The notes beneath the pieces were generated by a model. The model made no database searches and had not been told where the DNA came from. It worked only from the letters and a program-made list of their open reading frames with translations. A DNA stretch of 22,249 nucleotides, taken from a bacterium (GTDB lineage Bacteria > Planctomycetota > J058 > JAJDCP01). The translations under genes and the position numbers were made by a program. The stretch covers positions 1-22,249 of the forward strand of contig JAUIEM010000135.1 in assembly GCA_030428695.1 (NCBI GenBank). The letters are read 5' to 3'. Below, in pieces: positions 20,615 through 22,249 of this stretch (positions are counted from its first letter, which is position 1; every line of letters starts with the position of its first letter).

Positions 20615-22177
20615 ATGCGCCTCACGCTGTCCCTCCTGATCTGTTCCTTCGCCTTTGCCCAGGAGCCCGTCCGTCCGGGCACGCCCGGCGGCCGCGAGCT
20701 GCTCGCGCCGCCGGAGTCGGAGGTCTTCAGCTTCGCGGTCTTCTCCGATCGGACCGGCGGCCGGGACAGCGGGCTCCCCATCCTGATCCAGGCGGTCGAG
20801 GACGTCAACCGCTTCCAGCCGGCCTTCGTGATGACCGTCGGCGACCTGATCAACGGCTACAACGACCGGCTGAGCTGGCTCGCGCAGATGGCACGCTACA
20901 AGACGATCATGGAAGACCTGACGATGCCCTGGTACCCCGTCGCGGGCAACCACGACGTCTACGGCGACGGCGGAAGCCCGGCCGACCGCGGCAACCTCGC
21001 CCTGTACCAGGAGCACTTCGGGCCGCTGTACTATTCCTTCGACTACAAGGATGTCCACTTCGTCGTCCTCTACAGCGACGAGGCCCTCGCCTTCCGCAAC
21101 CCGGCCGCGAACCAGAACATGAGCGAGGCCCAGCTGCTGTGGCTGCAGGCCGATCTGGAGGCCTCGGACGCGCGCGCGGTCTACGTCTTCCTCCATCACC
21201 CGCGCTGGCAGGAGTACTACGACGGCTGCAACTGGCCCGAGGTCCACGCCATCCTGGCCGCCGACGGCCGCGTGCGCACGGTCTTCGCCGGCCACATGCA
21301 CGCCTACCGCCACGACGGCTGGATCGACGGCATCGAGTACATCACCCTCGGCATGACCGGCGCGAGCGGCGGCTCCGATCTCTCCCTCGGCGAGCTGCAC
21401 CACTTCAACATCGTCGCCGTCGGCCCGGACAGCGCGACGATGGCGGTCGTGCCGGTCGGCGGAACCTACGCGCGCGACTTCGTGACGGCCGACCAGCACC
21501 GGCTGCTCAAGGGGCTCTCCTGGTACGGCTGCGGGCGCTTCATCGAGGATGTGCGCGGCCCCGAGGGCACGCTCGCCTTCGAGGCGATGAACCCGGCCGC
21601 CGTGCCCCTCGCCCTCGAGCTGCTCGTGCCGGGGGAAGAGCCGCGCGCGCTGATGCTCGAGGCGGGCGCCTGCGCTCGCGTCGAGCTCCCGGCGCGGCCC
21701 TTCTGGGAGGGCGCCGCCCTCACGTTGCGCACGACCGTGGTCGGCGACGACGGCGTCCCCCGGGTGCGCGAGCACAGCGCCCGCCCACCCCGCCGGCCGC
21801 GGCAGAGGATCCCCTCCGCCACGGCGACCTCGGAGCGGGTGCTGGTGCTCGACGGCGAGGACTCCTGCCTGCGCCTGCCGCCGAGCGCTTCCTGGCAGCC
21901 GATCTCGGGGCTGACCGTCGAGATGCAGGTCAAGGCCGCGCCCCACGGCGGCCGCTCGGGGCTGGTGTCCAAGGCGGAGAACAGCGCCTTCGGGCTGTTC
22001 TTCGGGCTGGCGGTGTGGAAGGCCTTCGAGGACGACGGGCTGACCGAGCTGTCGATCCCCGTCGGGCAGCTGACGCTGTTCGCCGTCGCGGCCGTGGTCG
22101 TCGGCGTGCTGGCCGCCGTCTTCCCCGCCCGCCGAGCCGGCAAGCTCGACGTCCTGCAGGCCATCGCGACCGAGTGA
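20615..22177 (+). CDS. Secreted metallophosphoesterase fused to an FtsX/MacB permease C-terminus
   Basis: Counted from ATG 20615 the product has 520 residues. I prefer this start because GAGAGAGAG lies just upstream and MRLTLSLLICSFAFAQEP is a clean signal peptide; ATG 20600 is the alternative. The calcineurin-like core shows FSDRTGG (Asp45, the DRTG variant of DxH), VGDLINGYN (Asp77), AGNHDVY (Asn112, His113), LHHPRW (His194/195) and AGHMHAYRHDG (His227/229). These make a dinuclear metal site for phosphate-ester cleavage outside the cytoplasm. Residues about 410-462 start a LamG-like domain (VLVLDGEDSCLRLPPSASW) that stops early. Residues 463-520 then read as the end of an ABC permease of the FtsX/MacB family (ELSIPVGQLTLF, VLAAVFPARRAGKLDVLQAI). 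The change falls at a 9-base direct repeat, so the tail may be an assembly or recombination chimera. Confidence 0.88.
   Translation: MRLTLSLLICSFAFAQEPVRPGTPGGRELLAPPESEVFSFAVFSDRTGGRDSGLPILIQAVEDVNRFQPAFVMTVGDLINGYNDRLSWLAQMARYKTIMEDLTMPWYPVAGNHDVYGDGGSPADRGNLALYQEHFGPLYYSFDYKDVHFVVLYSDEALAFRNPAANQNMSEAQLLWLQADLEASDARAVYVFLHHPRWQEYYDGCNWPEVHAILAADGRVRTVFAGHMHAYRHDGWIDGIEYITLGMTGASGGSDLSLGELHHFNIVAVGPDSATMAVVPVGGTYARDFVTADQHRLLKGLSWYGCGRFIEDVRGPEGTLAFEAMNPAAVPLALELLVPGEEPRALMLEAGACARVELPARPFWEGAALTLRTTVVGDDGVPRVREHSARPPRRPRQRIPSATATSERVLVLDGEDSCLRLPPSASWQPISGLTVEMQVKAAPHGGRSGLVSKAENSAFGLFFGLAVWKAFEDDGLTELSIPVGQLTLFAVAAVVVGVLAAVFPARRAGKLDVLQAIATE
21989..22009 (+). repeat. Direct repeat at the phosphoesterase/permease junction
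   Basis: TTCGGGCTG occurs at 21989-21997 and again at 22001-22009, separated by TTC. The protein changes from LamG-like to permease-like exactly here, so the repeat is a plausible microhomology at a join. Confidence 0.7.
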
Positions 22178-22186
22178 GCCGGGTCA

Positions 22187-22219
22187 CGGCCGCCCCGCCG
22201 AGCCCCGCTGGGGCGGCCG
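22187..22219 (+). terminator. GC-rich hairpin after the permease-like tail
   Basis: CGGCCGCCCC (22187-22196) pairs perfectly with GGGGCGGCCG (22210-22219) around a 13-base loop, starting ten bases after the stop. There is no T run afterwards, so intrinsic termination is uncertain. The remaining 30 bases show nothing. Confidence 0.4.
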
Positions 22220-22249
22220 CGATGAGGTAAAGGGTTCTCCCATTCCGCG

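Noticed and set aside
1..22249. tRNA, rRNA, CRISPR array, complete insertion sequence
   Set aside because: I looked for tRNA-like cloverleaf cores, regularly spaced repeats and transposase motifs on both strands and found none that hold up.

Overview
The window is about 22.2 kb of very GC-rich bacterial DNA (roughly 70% GC, strong G/C at third codon positions). It is densely coded on both strands and contains no rRNA, tRNA, CRISPR array or complete insertion sequence. I see a large-genome environmental bacterium with a contractile-injection-type spike protein, an ECF sigma/zinc anti-sigma pair, secreted metal-dependent enzymes and a PHP-containing DnaE. The style fits Planctomycetota or a related high-GC group such as Myxococcota, but no marker settles the taxon.

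Layout. Positions 1-1314 (-) hold the start of a VgrG/gpV-like spike gene that runs off the window. It diverges at 1315-1461 from a + strand operon: ECF sigma factor (1462-2031), a zinc anti-sigma protein fused to an isochorismatase fold (2031-2909) and a GT4 glycosyltransferase (2923-4206). rarA (4210-5547, -) faces it tail to tail. A second + strand run holds a tail-anchored protein with two L7/L12-like repeats (5659), a DUF1444-like protein (6140), a double zinc-ribbon protein (7388), an SGNH hydrolase (7804) and a secreted protein with a perfect metzincin zinc motif (8938-11250). A palindromic repeat cluster (11279-11378) separates this from a tightly overlapped - strand operon: PMCA-type Ca2+ ATPase (13355-16204), YbdL-like aminotransferase (12201-13358) and omega-amidase (11428-12201). 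A small lipoprotein-like gene (16266-16499) lies upstream. dnaE (16932-20411, -) follows after a 432-base non-coding gap, and a secreted metallophosphoesterase (20615-22177, +) diverges from dnaE.

How genes work together. The sigma and anti-sigma genes are translationally coupled and should form one regulatory switch. The aminotransferase and omega-amidase make a classical pair: glutamine-dependent transamination of a keto acid, followed by hydrolysis of the alpha-ketoglutaramate by-product.

The most unusual element is the gap 16500-16931. It holds two stem-loops with the same nine-base loop but different, compensatorily changed stems. One is embedded in a 110-base hairpin, and each is followed by a shared 11-base motif. 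All three non-Watson-Crick pairs are G-U only if the + strand is transcribed. This looks like an unrecognised structured RNA or a folded mobile repeat.

Cautions. Both ends contain in-frame joins to sequence of different character: a lower-GC tail on the spike gene at 1-300, and an FtsX/MacB permease tail fused to the phosphoesterase at about 22001. These may be assembly chimeras or real fusions. The Ca2+ ATPase carries a short stretch that reads like a compensated frameshift.
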